64,000 bases of DNA. Source: Rhizobium lentis. Lineage in GTDB: Bacteria; Pseudomonadota; Alphaproteobacteria; Rhizobiales; Rhizobiaceae. This document shows positions 44,197 through 54,264 of the stretch, one piece after another (the first letter of the stretch is position 1; each line of letters starts with the position of its first letter). Under the pieces are notes generated by a model. It did no database searches and had not been told where the DNA came from. It worked only from the letters and a program-made list of their open reading frames with translations. The stretch covers positions 124,001-188,000 of the forward strand of contig NZ_JACHBD010000007.1 of assembly GCF_014200175.1 (NCBI RefSeq). The letters run 5' to 3'. Position numbers and translations under genes: made by a program.

Positions 44197-46736
44197 GAAT
44201 GATCACGCCGCGCACCGCGCTGGCTTTTCGCCTGGCGCTCCGTGAGCTGCGCGGCGGTATCCGCGGCTTCTACATCTTTCTTGCCTGCATCGCCCTCGGC
44301 ACGGGTGCGATTGCCGCCGTCAATTCCGTTTCGCAGTCGATCACCGACACGATCGCCTCGCAGGGGCAGGAGCTCTTGGCCGGCGACGTTCGCTTCGAGC
44401 TCAACAACCGCGAAGCCACACCTGAGGAGATGGCCTTCCTCGAAAGTCTCGGCACCGTCTCGGTGTCAACAGGTCTGCGCTCGATGGCGCGCAAGCCTGA
44501 TGGTTCCGACCAGGCCCTGGTCGAGGTCAAGGCGGTCGACGACGCCTACCCGCTCTACGGCAGCTTCGCGGCCGAGCCGGATTATCCGCTTGCAGCCCTG
44601 CTTTCGGCCCAAAGCGGCACCTATGGCGCGGTCGCAGCTCCGCTGCTGCTCGATCGGCTTGGACTTGCGGTCGGCGACGAATTGCTGCTCGGCAATGTCA
44701 AACTCAGCATCACCGGCACCGTCAAGACCGAGCCGGACGCCCTCTCTGAAGGTTTCGGCTTTGCGCCGCGCCTGCTCGTCAGCCGCCGGGCGCTTGAAGC
44801 TTCGGGCCTGATCCAGACCGGAAGCCTCGTTGAACATGCATACAAGATCCGGCTGCAGGACAAGCGCGCGATATCGGGCATTCAGGCGCGCGCATCCAGG
44901 GAATTCCCTTCCGCCGGCTGGTCGATCCGCACCAGCGACCGGGCCGCACCCTCGCTTACCGAAAACATCACCCGCTTCTCGCAGTTTCTGACTCTGGTCG
45001 GCCTCACCGCTCTGATCGTCGGCGGCGTCGGCGTCGCCAATGCGGTGCGTGCCTTCCTCGATTCCAAGCGCACCACTATCGCCAGCTTCAAATGCCTGGG
45101 TGCGCCGGCCGCCGTCGTCGTGCTGATCTATCTCTTTCAGATCACCATCATTGCGCTTGGCGGCATCATGATCGGGCTCGTCATCGGCGCCCTGTCGCCG
45201 ATCTTCGCCGCGCAGTTTCTGGCGCAGTTCCTGCCGGTGTCGACGGCGCCGACGCTCTATCCCGGCGCCCTGCTGCTTGCGGCGCTCTTCGGCATCCTGA
45301 CGACGCTCGCTTTCGCCATCCTGCCGCTCGGCCATGCCCGCGAAGTGCCGGCGACGGCGCTCTTCCGCGAGCAGGGTTTCGAGGCCCGCCGCCTACCCTC
45401 CTGGCCCTATATCCTGCTGGCCGCCCTCTTCATGGCGGCGCTTGCCGCCCTCGCCATCCTCACTGCCTATGACCGTTTCATCGCCATCGTCTTCGTTGGT
45501 GCGATCGTGTTCGCCTTTGTCGTGCTGCGCCTCGTCGCCGCCCTGATCGCCTGGCTCGCGCGCCGCAGCCCGCGCGTCAACTCGCCGGCGCTCAGGCTCG
45601 CGATCGGCAACATCCACCGTCCCGGCGCCCTGACGCCGTCGGTGGTGCTGTCGCTCGGCCTCGGCCTGGCGTTACTGGTGACACTGACCTTGATCGACGG
45701 AAACCTGCGCCAGCAGCTGACCGGCCGTATGAACGAGGGCGCGCCGAACTTCTTCTTCGTCGATATCCAGAGCGCCGAGGTCGACGCATTCCGCACCCTG
45801 GTCCAGGCGCAGGCGCCGAAGGGCAAGCTCATGGAGGTGCCGATGCTGCGCGGCCGTATCGTCGCCTTCAACGGCGAGGACGTCACCAAGATGAACGTGC
45901 CGGCCGCCGGCCGCTGGGTACTGAACGGCGATCGCGGCATCACCTATTCCGACACTGTGCCGGAAAACGCTGCGCTGACCGAAGGCAGCTGGTGGGACAA
46001 GGATTACAGCGGCGAGCCGCTCGTCTCCTTCTCCTCGGAAGAAGCCCATGAACTCGGCCTGAAGATCGGCGACACCGTCACCGTCAATGTGCTCGGACGC
46101 AATATCACGGCCAAGATCGCCAATCTGCGCCGCGTCCAGTGGGAATCACTGTCGATCAATTTCGTCATGGTCTTCTCGCCGAACACCTTCCGCGGCGCCC
46201 CTCACGCCTGGCTCGCGACCCTGACCGATCCCTCTTCGACGCAGGCCGAAGACGCGGCGATCCTGAAATCCGTCACCAACACCTATCCCACGATCACCAG
46301 CGTGCGCGTCAAGGATGCGATCGATATCGTCAACCAGCTCGTTGCACAGCTTGCGACCGCGATTCGCGCCGCGGCATCGGTGGCCCTGATCGCCTCGATC
46401 CTCGTTCTCGCTGGAGCGCTTGCCGCCGGCAACCGGGCGCGCACCCACGATGCGGTGGTGCTGAAGACCCTCGGCGCCACCCGGGCCATGCTGATCCGCG
46501 CCTTCAGTTACGAATATCTGATCCTCGGGCTCGCAACCGCGATCTTCGCGGTTTTCGCCGGCGCGATCGCCGCCTGGTTCATCGTCGCCCGCATCATGCA
46601 CCTGCCCTCGGCCTTCCTACCCGATGTGGCGGGACTGACGCTGGTGACGGCGCTCGTCCTGACCGTCGGCATCGGCCTCATCGGCACCTGGCGCATCCTC
46701 GGACAGAAGGCGGCCCCCGTCCTGCGCGAGCTTTGA
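44193..46736 (+). CDS. ybbP: Large FtsX-fold ABC permease of the YbbP group
   Basis: 847 residues. Ten membrane helices are expected: one near the N-terminus (about 20-42), groups of three around 265-380 and three near 410-510, and three at the C-terminus (about 725-845), with large periplasmic domains between. The FtsX-type block (LVGLTALIVGGVGVANAVRAFLDSKR) and its repeat near the C-terminus (ALIASILVLAGALAAGNRARTHDAVVLKTLGAT) are clear. It lies in an ATGA overlap with the ATPase gene, and the pair faces the tesA-like gene. Confidence 0.9.
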   Translation: MRMITPRTALAFRLALRELRGGIRGFYIFLACIALGTGAIAAVNSVSQSITDTIASQGQELLAGDVRFELNNREATPEEMAFLESLGTVSVSTGLRSMARKPDGSDQALVEVKAVDDAYPLYGSFAAEPDYPLAALLSAQSGTYGAVAAPLLLDRLGLAVGDELLLGNVKLSITGTVKTEPDALSEGFGFAPRLLVSRRALEASGLIQTGSLVEHAYKIRLQDKRAISGIQARASREFPSAGWSIRTSDRAAPSLTENITRFSQFLTLVGLTALIVGGVGVANAVRAFLDSKRTTIASFKCLGAPAAVVVLIYLFQITIIALGGIMIGLVIGALSPIFAAQFLAQFLPVSTAPTLYPGALLLAALFGILTTLAFAILPLGHAREVPATALFREQGFEARRLPSWPYILLAALFMAALAALAILTAYDRFIAIVFVGAIVFAFVVLRLVAALIAWLARRSPRVNSPALRLAIGNIHRPGALTPSVVLSLGLGLALLVTLTLIDGNLRQQLTGRMNEGAPNFFFVDIQSAEVDAFRTLVQAQAPKGKLMEVPMLRGRIVAFNGEDVTKMNVPAAGRWVLNGDRGITYSDTVPENAALTEGSWWDKDYSGEPLVSFSSEEAHELGLKIGDTVTVNVLGRNITAKIANLRRVQWESLSINFVMVFSPNTFRGAPHAWLATLTDPSSTQAEDAAILKSVTNTYPTITSVRVKDAIDIVNQLVAQLATAIRAAASVALIASILVLAGALAAGNRARTHDAVVLKTLGATRAMLIRAFSYEYLILGLATAIFAVFAGAIAAWFIVARIMHLPSAFLPDVAGLTLVTALVLTVGIGLIGTWRILGQKAAPVLREL

Positions 46737-46830
46737 CCGAAGGGGCACGCCAAACCCTTCACCTTACGGCGATTTAACCGGCCGGGCCTTTGCAAGCCTC
46801 TTGTTTGCAAGGAGCGAAGGCCTCATATTG

Positions 46831-46910
46831 TCTGCAGGCATGCTGGAGCTCCGCAGCGGCGCCCGGGTCGAAAACCCCGACACCGTATCTCTATCGGAGC
46901 TTGTAAGAGG
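46831..46910 (+). ncRNA. ybhL-type leader RNA
   Basis: The 5' leader of the BAX-inhibitor gene contains paired segments CTGC (46832-46835) with GCAG (46853-46856) and GGGT with ACCC around CGAAA, followed by a conserved-looking ACCGTATCTCTATCGGAGCTT block. The ybhL leader motif was described in alphaproteobacteria upstream of exactly this gene family. I match it from memory of the motif and by position, without a covariance-model search. Its ligand or mechanism is unknown. Confidence 0.6.
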
Positions 46911-46915
46911 AAACT

Positions 46916-47644
46916 ATGGCTGATCTTCGTAACTATCAAAGCCGCGCTCAGACCGGCGAGATGATTGATCAAGGCCTGCGCGCTTATATGCTCAAGGTCT
47001 ACAACCTGATGGCGCTGGGTCTGGCGATCACCGGTGTGGCCGCATATCTGTCGTTCCAACTCGCTTTCGCCAATGGCGAGATTACCGCTTTCGGCCAGGC
47101 GATCTATCTGAGCCCGCTGAAATGGGTGGTCATTCTGGCGCCGCTGGCTCTGGTGTTCTTCCTGAGCTTCCGGATCCAGAGCATGACGGTGAGCGCCGCC
47201 CAGACGACCTTCGCGATCTATGCCGCGCTTGTCGGCCTGTCGCTCTCGTCGATCTTCCTGATCTATACCGGTCAGAGCGTCGTTCAGACCTTCTTCGTCA
47301 CCGCCGCCTCCTTCGGCGCGCTGTCGCTTTACGGCTACACGACGAAGCGTGACCTGTCGGCAATCGGCTCGTTCCTGATCATGGGTCTGTTCGGCCTGAT
47401 CATCGCGTCGATCGTCAATGTCTTCCTGGCCTCGTCCGCGATGCAGTTCGCAATCTCGGTGATCGGCGTGCTGATCTTCGCAGGTCTTACCGCCTACGAC
47501 ACGCAGCGGATCAAGGAGCTCTACTACGAAGCTGATGACGTCGCTGTTGCCGGCCGCAAGGCGATCATGGGCGCGCTGACGCTCTATCTCGACTTCATCA
47601 ACCTCTTCATGTTCCTGCTGCAGTTCATGGGCAACCGTAAATAA
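46916..47644 (+). CDS. ybhL: BAX inhibitor-1 (YbhL/YccA) family membrane protein
   Basis: 242 residues with seven predicted membrane helices. MADLRNYQSRAQTGEMIDQGLRAYML is a typical cytoplasmic start, and the C-terminal FAGLTAYDTQRIKELYYEADDVAV block holds the conserved acidic residues of TMBIM channels. Family members leak calcium or modulate membrane stress responses; the bacterial role is uncertain. AAGAGGAAACT precedes the ATG. A strong terminator follows, and a structured leader precedes it. Confidence 0.92.
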   Translation: MADLRNYQSRAQTGEMIDQGLRAYMLKVYNLMALGLAITGVAAYLSFQLAFANGEITAFGQAIYLSPLKWVVILAPLALVFFLSFRIQSMTVSAAQTTFAIYAALVGLSLSSIFLIYTGQSVVQTFFVTAASFGALSLYGYTTKRDLSAIGSFLIMGLFGLIIASIVNVFLASSAMQFAISVIGVLIFAGLTAYDTQRIKELYYEADDVAVAGRKAIMGALTLYLDFINLFMFLLQFMGNRK

Positions 47645-47662
47645 GCAGGTCCATCAAGATCG

Positions 47663-47689
47663 AAAAAGGCGGCTTCGGCCGCCTTTTTT
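47663..47689. terminator. Strong bidirectional terminator
   Basis: AAAAAGGCGGC (47663-47673), a TTCG tetraloop and GCCGCCTTTTTT (47678-47689) form a classic intrinsic terminator 18 bases beyond the BAX-inhibitor stop. The A-tract would allow termination from the other side as well. Confidence 0.95.
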
Positions 47690-47753
47690 GTTGCGCTATT
47701 TTCGAAGGAATGGTTTTAGAGGAGCTCTGCCTCGCCGTTGGAGCAGCTCCTCG

Positions 47754-48311
47754 ATGTCCTTCCTTTTGCGCGACGCCTCTCAAGCCGATATCCCCGCCAT
47801 TACCGGGATTTATCGCGACTCCGTCCTGAACGGTGTTGCGAGTTACGAGATAATACCGCCCTCCGAGGCCGAGATGGCGCAGCGTTTTGCTGCGATCGCC
47901 GGCCAGCAATATCCCTATATCGCCGCAGTCGATGAGGCCGAAAACTTCCTCGGCTACGCCTATGCCTCGGCCTTTCGCACCCGCCCGGCCTATCGCTGGA
48001 TGGTGGAGGATTCTATTTACTTGGCGCCCGAAGCGCGCGGCCGCGGCATCGGCAAGGCGCTGATGAGCGAATTGATCGATCGCTGCACCGCCCTTGGTTT
48101 TCGTCAGATGGTGGCCGTCATCGGCGGCGCAAGTCCCGCCTCGATCGCGCTTCATCTCAAGGCGGGCTTCTTGGAGGTTGGCCTGATGCAAGGCACGGGC
48201 TACAAGCACGGCCGCTGGCTCGACACGATGCTCATGCAGCGCAGCCTCGGCCAGGGCATGACAACCGATCCGGATCCATCCGCCTATCCCGGGACGCTGT
48301 TTGCAGGCTGA
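47754..48311 (+). CDS. GNAT-family N-acetyltransferase, phosphinothricin-acetyltransferase-like
   Basis: 185 residues. MSFLLRDASQADIPAITGIYRD, DSIYLAPEARGRGIGKALM and IGGASPASIALHLKAGF form the PAT/Bar-type GNAT profile, with the acetyl-CoA loop RGRGIGKA. The acceptor may be methionine sulfoximine, phosphinothricin or a natural amino compound; this cannot be told from sequence. The ATG at 47754 is preferred over an earlier in-frame start at 47688. Confidence 0.88.
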   Translation: MSFLLRDASQADIPAITGIYRDSVLNGVASYEIIPPSEAEMAQRFAAIAGQQYPYIAAVDEAENFLGYAYASAFRTRPAYRWMVEDSIYLAPEARGRGIGKALMSELIDRCTALGFRQMVAVIGGASPASIALHLKAGFLEVGLMQGTGYKHGRWLDTMLMQRSLGQGMTTDPDPSAYPGTLFAG

Positions 48312-48317
48312 TCAAGC

Positions 48318-48719
48318 CTACTTGTCGACCAGCTTCAGAGCCTTGTCGAACACTTTCAGCACCAGGTTCAGCTCGTGTCCGCGCTTCAGGATCATGCCGT
48401 TGACGTTGATGACGGAATAGGCACCTTGCTTGGCGGCGAGCTTCGGGTTCTTTTCGATTCGGAAGAGCGGCATTTCGCCGGAGCGCTTGAAGACGGAAAA
48501 CACCGCCCTGTCTTTCAGGTGATCGATGGCGTAATCGCGCCATTCGCCCTCCCCGACCATGCGGCCGTAGATCCGCAGGATCGCGTCGAGTTCGCGCCTA
48601 TGGAAAGTCACCGGAAGCGGGTCTTTGCTTTGTTTGTATTCCCTGAGATCGACGACGACTGAAGAACTATTGTCGACGAAGCGGCTTTCGCCGTGTCGCA
48701 AATCCGGCTGATCTGTCAT
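48318..48719 (-). CDS. DUF2794 protein
   Basis: 133 residues. VTFHRRELDAILRIYGRMVGEGEWRDYAIDHL and FRIEKNPKLAAKQGAYSVIN (shown in part; about residues 35-110) match DUF2794, a small alphaproteobacterial family with no assigned function. No signal or helix is seen. The start is taken at the ATG at 48719 (MTDQPDLRHGES); a longer reading to 48785 has no support. It is convergent with the acetyltransferase gene, with 6 bases between stops. Confidence 0.82.
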   Translation of the reverse strand: MTDQPDLRHGESRFVDNSSSVVVDLREYKQSKDPLPVTFHRRELDAILRIYGRMVGEGEWRDYAIDHLKDRAVFSVFKRSGEMPLFRIEKNPKLAAKQGAYSVINVNGMILKRGHELNLVLKVFDKALKLVDK

Positions 48720-49001
48720 CAGTCTCCCGAGGCCTCCGCTTGTGACAGGAGAATGACAGTTTGCCCGAGCCGACACAAATTGCAAGAGTGCGGTCCGTCA
48801 CATTCGGCCGCAGTGGAAGACACGACGCTTTCTCTGCGGCGCCGCATTTCAGTCAAAACAGCGCCTCATTTGCAGGGGAATTATGCATCCCGGTTTGGCG
48901 CCAGCGCGCCAAAGGGCCCGGCGGAGCGTATCGACCTTAACCCCAGCCCCGAATACGCTCAGCCGGGCCGCCCGGACTTTCATCCGCATCAGAATGAAAT
49001 T
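48720..49001. other. Intergenic region between DUF2794 and DUF1223 genes
   Basis: 282 bases with no supported gene. It should hold the DUF2794 promoter and the 3' end of the DUF1223 transcript. I see no strong hairpin or repeat. Confidence 0.4.
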
Positions 49002-49742
49002 TCAGATATTTTTGCCCGCCATCACCACGGTCGCGCCAAGGATCGCGGCCGGATCGCCGTTTGCGGTCGCCGACTGCAGCAGGATAGCGCAACCCTCTAG
49101 CTGCGGCCGCTGCAGCACGCTTGCCGGCAGCGTCAGATTGGTCGCCTTGCCATCCCACATGCCGACGGTTTCGACGTTGGTGACGCTGTGCAGATAGGAG
49201 AGCTTCTTGCCGCTGTTCTCGCCTTTTTCGACCTCAATCGTCTTTTCCTTGTCGAAATAGACCATGACGACATTGGCTTTGCCCTGCCCTGCGCCGATCT
49301 TGATCTCCAATTCGTCACCGCGCATCGACGCACTGACGGGAACGGTCAGGCCGTTGCCTTCGCCGCTATAGGTGTCGATCTTGCTGTTGATGCCGTTGAG
49401 ATCGGCGCCGGCCAGATGCCCGCGCCCGTTGACGATCGCCTGCGGCGTGTAGACGTTGCTGCGGCCCATCGTCCTGGCATAGCCATATTGCCGCTCGGTG
49501 TTTTCCTTCGAGCTCAGCGTATCGGCCCAGCCGAGATAATTCCAGTAATCGACGTGATAGGCGAGCGCGATGACATCGCCCTGATTCACCAGCTTGCGGA
49601 AAGCCGCATCAGCGGGGGGACAGGAGGAGCAGCCCTGCGCCGTGAAGAGTTCGACGACGCCTTTCGGCGTGTCGTCTTCGGCACGCAGCGGGCCTGCGAG
49701 AACAACAGCGGCCAATAGCGGGATCAAGAATCGGGGGGACAT
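49002..49742 (-). CDS. Secreted DUF1223 thioredoxin-like protein
   Basis: 246 residues with a Sec signal peptide (MSPRFLIPLLAAVVLAGPLRA). ELFTAQGCSSCPPADAAFRKL carries a CxxC motif in a thioredoxin-like fold, and YHVDYWNYLGWADTLSS and YTPQAIVNGRG are DUF1223 hallmarks. The protein is periplasmic; a redox role is plausible but unproven. It stands downstream of acnA on the same strand, separated by 231 bases and a terminator. Confidence 0.87.
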   Translation of the reverse strand: MSPRFLIPLLAAVVLAGPLRAEDDTPKGVVELFTAQGCSSCPPADAAFRKLVNQGDVIALAYHVDYWNYLGWADTLSSKENTERQYGYARTMGRSNVYTPQAIVNGRGHLAGADLNGINSKIDTYSGEGNGLTVPVSASMRGDELEIKIGAGQGKANVVMVYFDKEKTIEVEKGENSGKKLSYLHSVTNVETVGMWDGKATNLTLPASVLQRPQLEGCAILLQSATANGDPAAILGATVVMAGKNI

Positions 49743-49922
49743 TCATGCACCTCTTTTTCAGCGCCGACGGCGTATTGGAACCAACGGCGCTGAGATATGA
49801 ACGTACGAATAATCCTTCCGGGTCCAAACGAAAAGTCACGAACGGGTGAGACGCGGCACGACCGGAAGCCGCGGAAAACAAATCATCGTGAGTTCGCTCG
49901 ATGACTGCCGCTGCATAAGAAA

Positions 49923-49948
49923 GCCGCCGGAAATTGCTTTCCGGCGGC
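49923..49948 (-). terminator. Terminator of acnA
   Basis: GCCGCCGGAAA (49923-49933) pairs perfectly with TTTCCGGCGGC (49938-49948) around a 4-nt loop, 25 bases past the acnA stop. On the minus strand it is followed by TTTCTTATG. Confidence 0.8.
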
Positions 49949-49973
49949 CATGATCATGTCGGGCTCGTAACGG

Positions 49974-52664
49974 TCAGGCAGCGAGATCGCGCAGGACCGT
50001 CTGCAGGATGCCGCCATTGTTGAGGTAGATTACCTCGTCGAGCGTATCGACACGCGACAGCAGCGGAACGTCCTTCACGGTGCCGTCGCTATAGGTGATC
50101 TTGGCGATCTTCCGCTCGCGCGGCTTGATCTTGTCCAGGCCCTCGATGGTGACAAGTTCGTCGCCCTTGAGGCCAAGGCTCTGCCAGGTCGTGCCCTCTT
50201 CGAAGACGAAGGGGATGACGCCCATGCCGACCAGGTTCGAGCGATGGATGCGCTCGAACGACTGGGCGATCACCGCCTTGACGCCGAGCAGGTTGGTGCC
50301 CTTGGCCGCCCAGTCGCGCGAGGAGCCGTTGCCGTATTCGACACCGGCGAAGATGACGAGCGGCACGCCTTCGGACTTGTACTGCATCGCCGCGTCGTAG
50401 ATCGAGGTCTCTTCCTTCGACGGATAGTGAATGGTGTAGCCACCTTCCTTACCGTTCGGGCCGAGCATGTGGTTGCGGATGCGGATATTGGCGAAGGTGC
50501 CGCGCATCATCACTTCATGGTTGCCGCGGCGCGTGCCGTATTGGTTGAAGTCGGCAACCGCAACGTCATGACCGATCAGATAGGCGCCAGCCGGCGATGC
50601 CGCCTTGATCGAACCGGCCGGAGAGATGTGGTCGGTGGTGATCTTGTCACCGAACAGACCGAGGACGCGCGCACCCTTGATGTCCGAGACGCCGGTGCCC
50701 TTCTTGCCCATGCCGACGAAGTAAGGTGGGTTCTGGACATAGGTCGAATTGTCGTCCCAGGCATAGGTCTGGCCCGGCGGAACCTGAACGGCCTGCCAGT
50801 TTACGTCGCCCTTGAAGACGTCGGCGTACTTGCTTTCATAGAGCTCGCGGGTCACGTATTTCAGGATGAATTCCTGCACCTCTTGCGAGGTCGGCCAGAT
50901 GTCCTTGAGGTAGACGGGGTTGCCGTCCTGGTCTTCGCCGATCGGCTCCTTCGTCAGGTCCTTCTGAACCGTGCCGGCAAGCGCGTAAGCAACGACGAGC
51001 GGTGGCGAAGCGAGGTAGTTCGCCTGGACGTCAGGCGAGATACGGCCTTCGAAGTTACGGTTGCCGGAGAGCACGCCGGATACGATTAGGCCCTTGTCGT
51101 TGATCGTCTTCGAGATCGGCGCCGGAAGCGGGCCGGAATTGCCGATGCAGGTGGTGCAGCCGAAGCCGACAAGGTTGAAGCCGAGCTTGTCGAGATCGGC
51201 CTGCAAACCGGACTTGGCGAGATATTCGCCGACCACCTGCGATCCCGGTGCCAGCGAAGTCTTGACCCACGGCTTGGTCTTCAGGCCCTTGGCAACGGCG
51301 TTGCGGGCAAGCAGGCCGGCAGCGATCAGAACCGACGGGTTGGAGGTGTTGGTGCAGGAGGTGATGGCGGCAATCGCGACATCACCATGGCCGAGGTCGA
51401 AATCGGTGCCCTCGACAGCGTAGCGGTTGTTGAGCTGCCCGGGCTTCTTGTAGTCGGCTTCCATCGAGCCAGCGAAGCCGGAAGCGATGTTCTCGAGCGC
51501 GATGCGGCCTTCCGGACGCTTCGGGCCGGCCATCGACGGCACGACGTCACTGAGATCGAGTTCCAGCGTATCGGTGAAGACGAGATCGGAACCATCGCCT
51601 TCGCGCCACATGCCCTGGGCCTTCGAATAGGCTTCGACCAGCGCGATCCGGTCATGCGTGCGGCCGGACATGGTGAGGTAGTTGATGGTTTCGCCGTCAA
51701 CAGGGAAGAAGCCGCAGGTGGCGCCATATTCCGGACCCATGTTGCCGATCGTCGCACGGTCGGCGAGCGGCATGTTGTCCATGCCGGGGCCGAAAAATTC
51801 GACGAACTTGGAAACGACGCCCTTCTTGCGCAGCATCTGCACGACGGTCAGAACGAGGTCGGTCGCGGTGACGCCTTCCTTGAGCTTGCCGGTCAGCTTG
51901 AAGCCGATGACTTCGGGAAGAAGCATGGAAACAGGCTGGCCGAGCATGGCTGCTTCTGCTTCGATACCGCCCACGCCCCAGCCGAGTACGCCGAGACCGT
52001 TGATCATCGTCGTATGGCTGTCGGTGCCGACGCAGGTATCCGGATAGGCGATCGTCTCGCCGTCCTCTTCCTTGGTCCAGACTGTCTGGCCGAGATATTC
52101 GAGGTTGACCTGGTGACAGATGCCGGTGCCGGGAGGCACGACGCGAAAGTTCTTGAAGGCCTGCTGGCCCCACTTCAGGAAGCGGTAGCGCTCGCCGTTG
52201 CGCTGATATTCCAGCTCGACGTTCTTGGCGAAGGCCTGCGGCGTGCCGAATTCATCGACGATGACGGAGTGGTCGATGACGAGGTCGACGGGAACGAGCG
52301 GGTTGATTTTCTCGGGATTGCCGCCGAGCGACACCATCGCGTCGCGCATCGCGGCAAGATCGACGACGGCGGGAACGCCGGTGAAGTCCTGCATCAGCAC
52401 GCGCGCCGGGCGATAGGCGATTTCGTTTTCGACCGCACCCTTGTTGTTCAGCCATTCGGCAACGGCCAGGATGTGCTCCTTGGTGACCGACTGGCCGTCT
52501 TCGAAGCGCAGCAGGTTTTCGAGCAGCACCTTCATCGAATAGGGAAGCTTCGAGACGCCGGGCAGACCGTTTGCCTCAGCCTTGGGCAGGCTGTAATAGA
52601 CATAGTCCTTCCCGTTTACCGAAAGCGTGGAACGACAATTGAAACTGTCAAGAGATTTAGACAC
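49974..52664 (-). CDS. acnA: Aconitate hydratase A
   Basis: 896 residues, the usual length. AcnA isomerises citrate to isocitrate in the TCA cycle. The 4Fe-4S ligand cysteines lie in [14 protein letters not shown] and [11 protein letters not shown], and the swivelling C-terminal domain has [16 protein letters not shown]. The protein is cytoplasmic and, when its cluster is lost, may also bind RNA, as in other AcnA proteins. It has its own terminator and is divergent from ccmA across 261 bases. Confidence 0.98.
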   Translation of the reverse strand: MSKSLDSFNCRSTLSVNGKDYVYYSLPKAEANGLPGVSKLPYSMKVLLENLLRFEDGQSVTKEHILAVAEWLNNKGAVENEIAYRPARVLMQDFTGVPAVVDLAAMRDAMVSLGGNPEKINPLVPVDLVIDHSVIVDEFGTPQAFAKNVELEYQRNGERYRFLKWGQQAFKNFRVVPPGTGICHQVNLEYLGQTVWTKEEDGETIAYPDTCVGTDSHTTMINGLGVLGWGVGGIEAEAAMLGQPVSMLLPEVIGFKLTGKLKEGVTATDLVLTVVQMLRKKGVVSKFVEFFGPGMDNMPLADRATIGNMGPEYGATCGFFPVDGETINYLTMSGRTHDRIALVEAYSKAQGMWREGDGSDLVFTDTLELDLSDVVPSMAGPKRPEGRIALENIASGFAGSMEADYKKPGQLNNRYAVEGTDFDLGHGDVAIAAITSCTNTSNPSVLIAAGLLARNAVAKGLKTKPWVKTSLAPGSQVVGEYLAKSGLQADLDKLGFNLVGFGCTTCIGNSGPLPAPISKTINDKGLIVSGVLSGNRNFEGRISPDVQANYLASPPLVVAYALAGTVQKDLTKEPIGEDQDGNPVYLKDIWPTSQEVQEFILKYVTRELYESKYADVFKGDVNWQAVQVPPGQTYAWDDNSTYVQNPPYFVGMGKKGTGVSDIKGARVLGLFGDKITTDHISPAGSIKAASPAGAYLIGHDVAVADFNQYGTRRGNHEVMMRGTFANIRIRNHMLGPNGKEGGYTIHYPSKEETSIYDAAMQYKSEGVPLVIFAGVEYGNGSSRDWAAKGTNLLGVKAVIAQSFERIHRSNLVGMGVIPFVFEEGTTWQSLGLKGDELVTIEGLDKIKPRERKIAKITYSDGTVKDVPLLSRVDTLDEVIYLNNGGILQTVLRDLAA

Positions 52665-52925
52665 GAGAGACCCCGTTTCTGATAGCCAACACAGTCGTGC
52701 GAACGCCTATGCACTTAATGCACATCAGGATGCGGGTACGGCCATTTCCGCTGTCCGCACGTGGAACAGACGCTCCAAGTTCGGCGCAAGGATGAAATTC
52801 ACGCCGACCGCTGGCGTGGTTGCAGGTCTTATAGATAATTTCGTAAAAACTTGCCATACCCGGAAACGGTCAAAATCCGACATTTTTTGACCCCTCCGAA
52901 GCCGAAACGAAGAAAGAGCCGATGC
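52665..52925. promoter_or_regulatory. Divergent acnA/ccmA promoter region
   Basis: This 261-base gap must contain promoters for both acnA and the ccm operon. I could not pick out a confident regulator box. It is AT-richer than its flanks near 52830-52890. Confidence 0.45.
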
Positions 52926-53561
52926 ATGCATCTCACCGCCGAAAGTCTGGCCGCAAGGCGCGGTGACGATCTCATTTTCGTTAATATTTCCTTTCACTTG
53001 GCAGCCGGCGAAGCACTCGTTCTTACGGGCAGAAATGGATCGGGAAAGTCCACTTTGCTGCGCGTTGTCGCCGGCCTCCTCAGGCCTGAAAGGGGCGCTG
53101 TCGTCTTTCATGGCGACGGCAGCCGGGAAGGCCGGCATCCCGGCGAGGTCTGCCACTACCTCGGCCATCGAAATGCAATGAAGAATGAACTTACGGTTGC
53201 AGAGAATCTGGATTTCTGGCGGAGCTTTCTCGGCAACGCGGGCCTCTCCACCGAGGACGCCGCCGAGGCCGTCGGCCTTGCCGGAATTAGTCACCTTCCC
53301 TTCGCCTATCTCTCCGCCGGCCAGCAGCGCCGATTCGCCTTTGCCAAGCTGCTCGTCGCCCGCCGGCCCGTCTGGATCCTCGACGAACCCACCGCGGCAC
53401 TCGATGCCAGCGCCGACCAGCTATTCGCAGGATTAATCGAAACGCATCTGAGAAGGGGCGGCATCGTGGTGGCGGCGACGCATCAGCCGCTGGGGTTGAA
53501 GAATGTGCAGGAATTGAAGATGACGGGCTTTGCCGGGGTGGATCAGGGGGTGTGGGGATGA
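52926..53561 (+). CDS. ccmA: Haem ABC exporter ATP-binding protein CcmA
   Basis: 211 residues. Walker [14 protein letters not shown], signature YLSAGQQRRFAFAKLL and Walker B VWILDEPTAALD are intact. CcmA powers the CcmABCD complex that releases haem-loaded CcmE during cytochrome c maturation. The ATG at 52926 (MHLTAESLAARRG) is preferred; the frame is open further upstream without conserved sequence. First gene of ccmABCDG; it overlaps ccmB by 4 bases. Confidence 0.95.
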   Translation: MHLTAESLAARRGDDLIFVNISFHLAAGEALVLTGRNGSGKSTLLRVVAGLLRPERGAVVFHGDGSREGRHPGEVCHYLGHRNAMKNELTVAENLDFWRSFLGNAGLSTEDAAEAVGLAGISHLPFAYLSAGQQRRFAFAKLLVARRPVWILDEPTAALDASADQLFAGLIETHLRRGGIVVAATHQPLGLKNVQELKMTGFAGVDQGVWG

Positions 53562-54217
53562 CCGCCCTCTTCCTCCGCGATCTCAAGCTCTCGATCCGCG
53601 CCGGCGGCGGCGCGCTGATCGGCGTGCTGTTCTTCCTGACCGTCGTTGCCGTCATCCCCTTCGGCGTCGGGCCGGATCTCAAGCTTCTCTCCCGCATCGG
53701 CCCCGCCATCGTCTGGATCGGCGCCCTGCTTGCAGCCCTTCTTGGCCTCGACCGCCTGTTCCAGGCCGAGCGCGACGATGGATCGCTCGACCTGATGCTG
53801 ACGCAGGAAACACCGCTTGTCCTCACCGTCCTGATCAAATGCTGTGCCCACTGGACGTCCACCAGCCTGCCTTTGGTCATCGCCTCGCCGCTGCTCGGCC
53901 TCTTCATGAATATGGACGAGACGGCGATCGGCGCGACCGCGCTGACGCTGCTTGTCGGCTCGCCGGCCATCACCTTCATCGGCGCCGTCGGCGCCGCCGT
54001 TGCCGTGGCGCTCCCCCGCGGCGGCCTGCTGGTCTCGATCCTGGTGCTGCCGCTGACGATCCCGGTGTTGATCTTCGGGGTCAGCGCCACCTATGCCGCG
54101 GTCGAGGATCCCGCACTGTTCCTGCCGCCTTTTCTCATCCTTATCGCGCTCACGCTGTTCTTCGCCGTCATTGGCCCGGCTGCCGCCGCCCTTGCGCTGC
54201 GAAACACGGCGGAGTGA
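53558..54217 (+). CDS. ccmB: Haem exporter membrane protein CcmB
   Basis: 219 residues with six predicted membrane helices. MTALFLRDLKLSIRAGGG, LDLMLTQETPLVLTVLIKC and PAITFIGAVGAAVAVALPRGG are CcmB hallmarks. It is the membrane partner of CcmA in the inner membrane. The ATG at 53558 shares the ATGA with the ccmA stop; a GTG at 53552 is possible but less likely. Confidence 0.95.
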   Translation: MTALFLRDLKLSIRAGGGALIGVLFFLTVVAVIPFGVGPDLKLLSRIGPAIVWIGALLAALLGLDRLFQAERDDGSLDLMLTQETPLVLTVLIKCCAHWTSTSLPLVIASPLLGLFMNMDETAIGATALTLLVGSPAITFIGAVGAAVAVALPRGGLLVSILVLPLTIPVLIFGVSATYAAVEDPALFLPPFLILIALTLFFAVIGPAAAALALRNTAE

Positions 54218-54264
54218 CTGGCATTCGATTGCGGGAAAAGCCGGATCAAGATAAGGAAGCGGTC

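Noticed and set aside
51387..52682. 431-residue plus-strand frame over acnA
   Set aside because: Antisense to aconitase, which has full active-site conservation; the frame contains no recognisable domain.
53530..54264. 498-residue reading that joins a ccmB shadow to ccmC
   Set aside because: The first part is ccmB out of frame; CcmC begins at MSEPSLAIS (54265).
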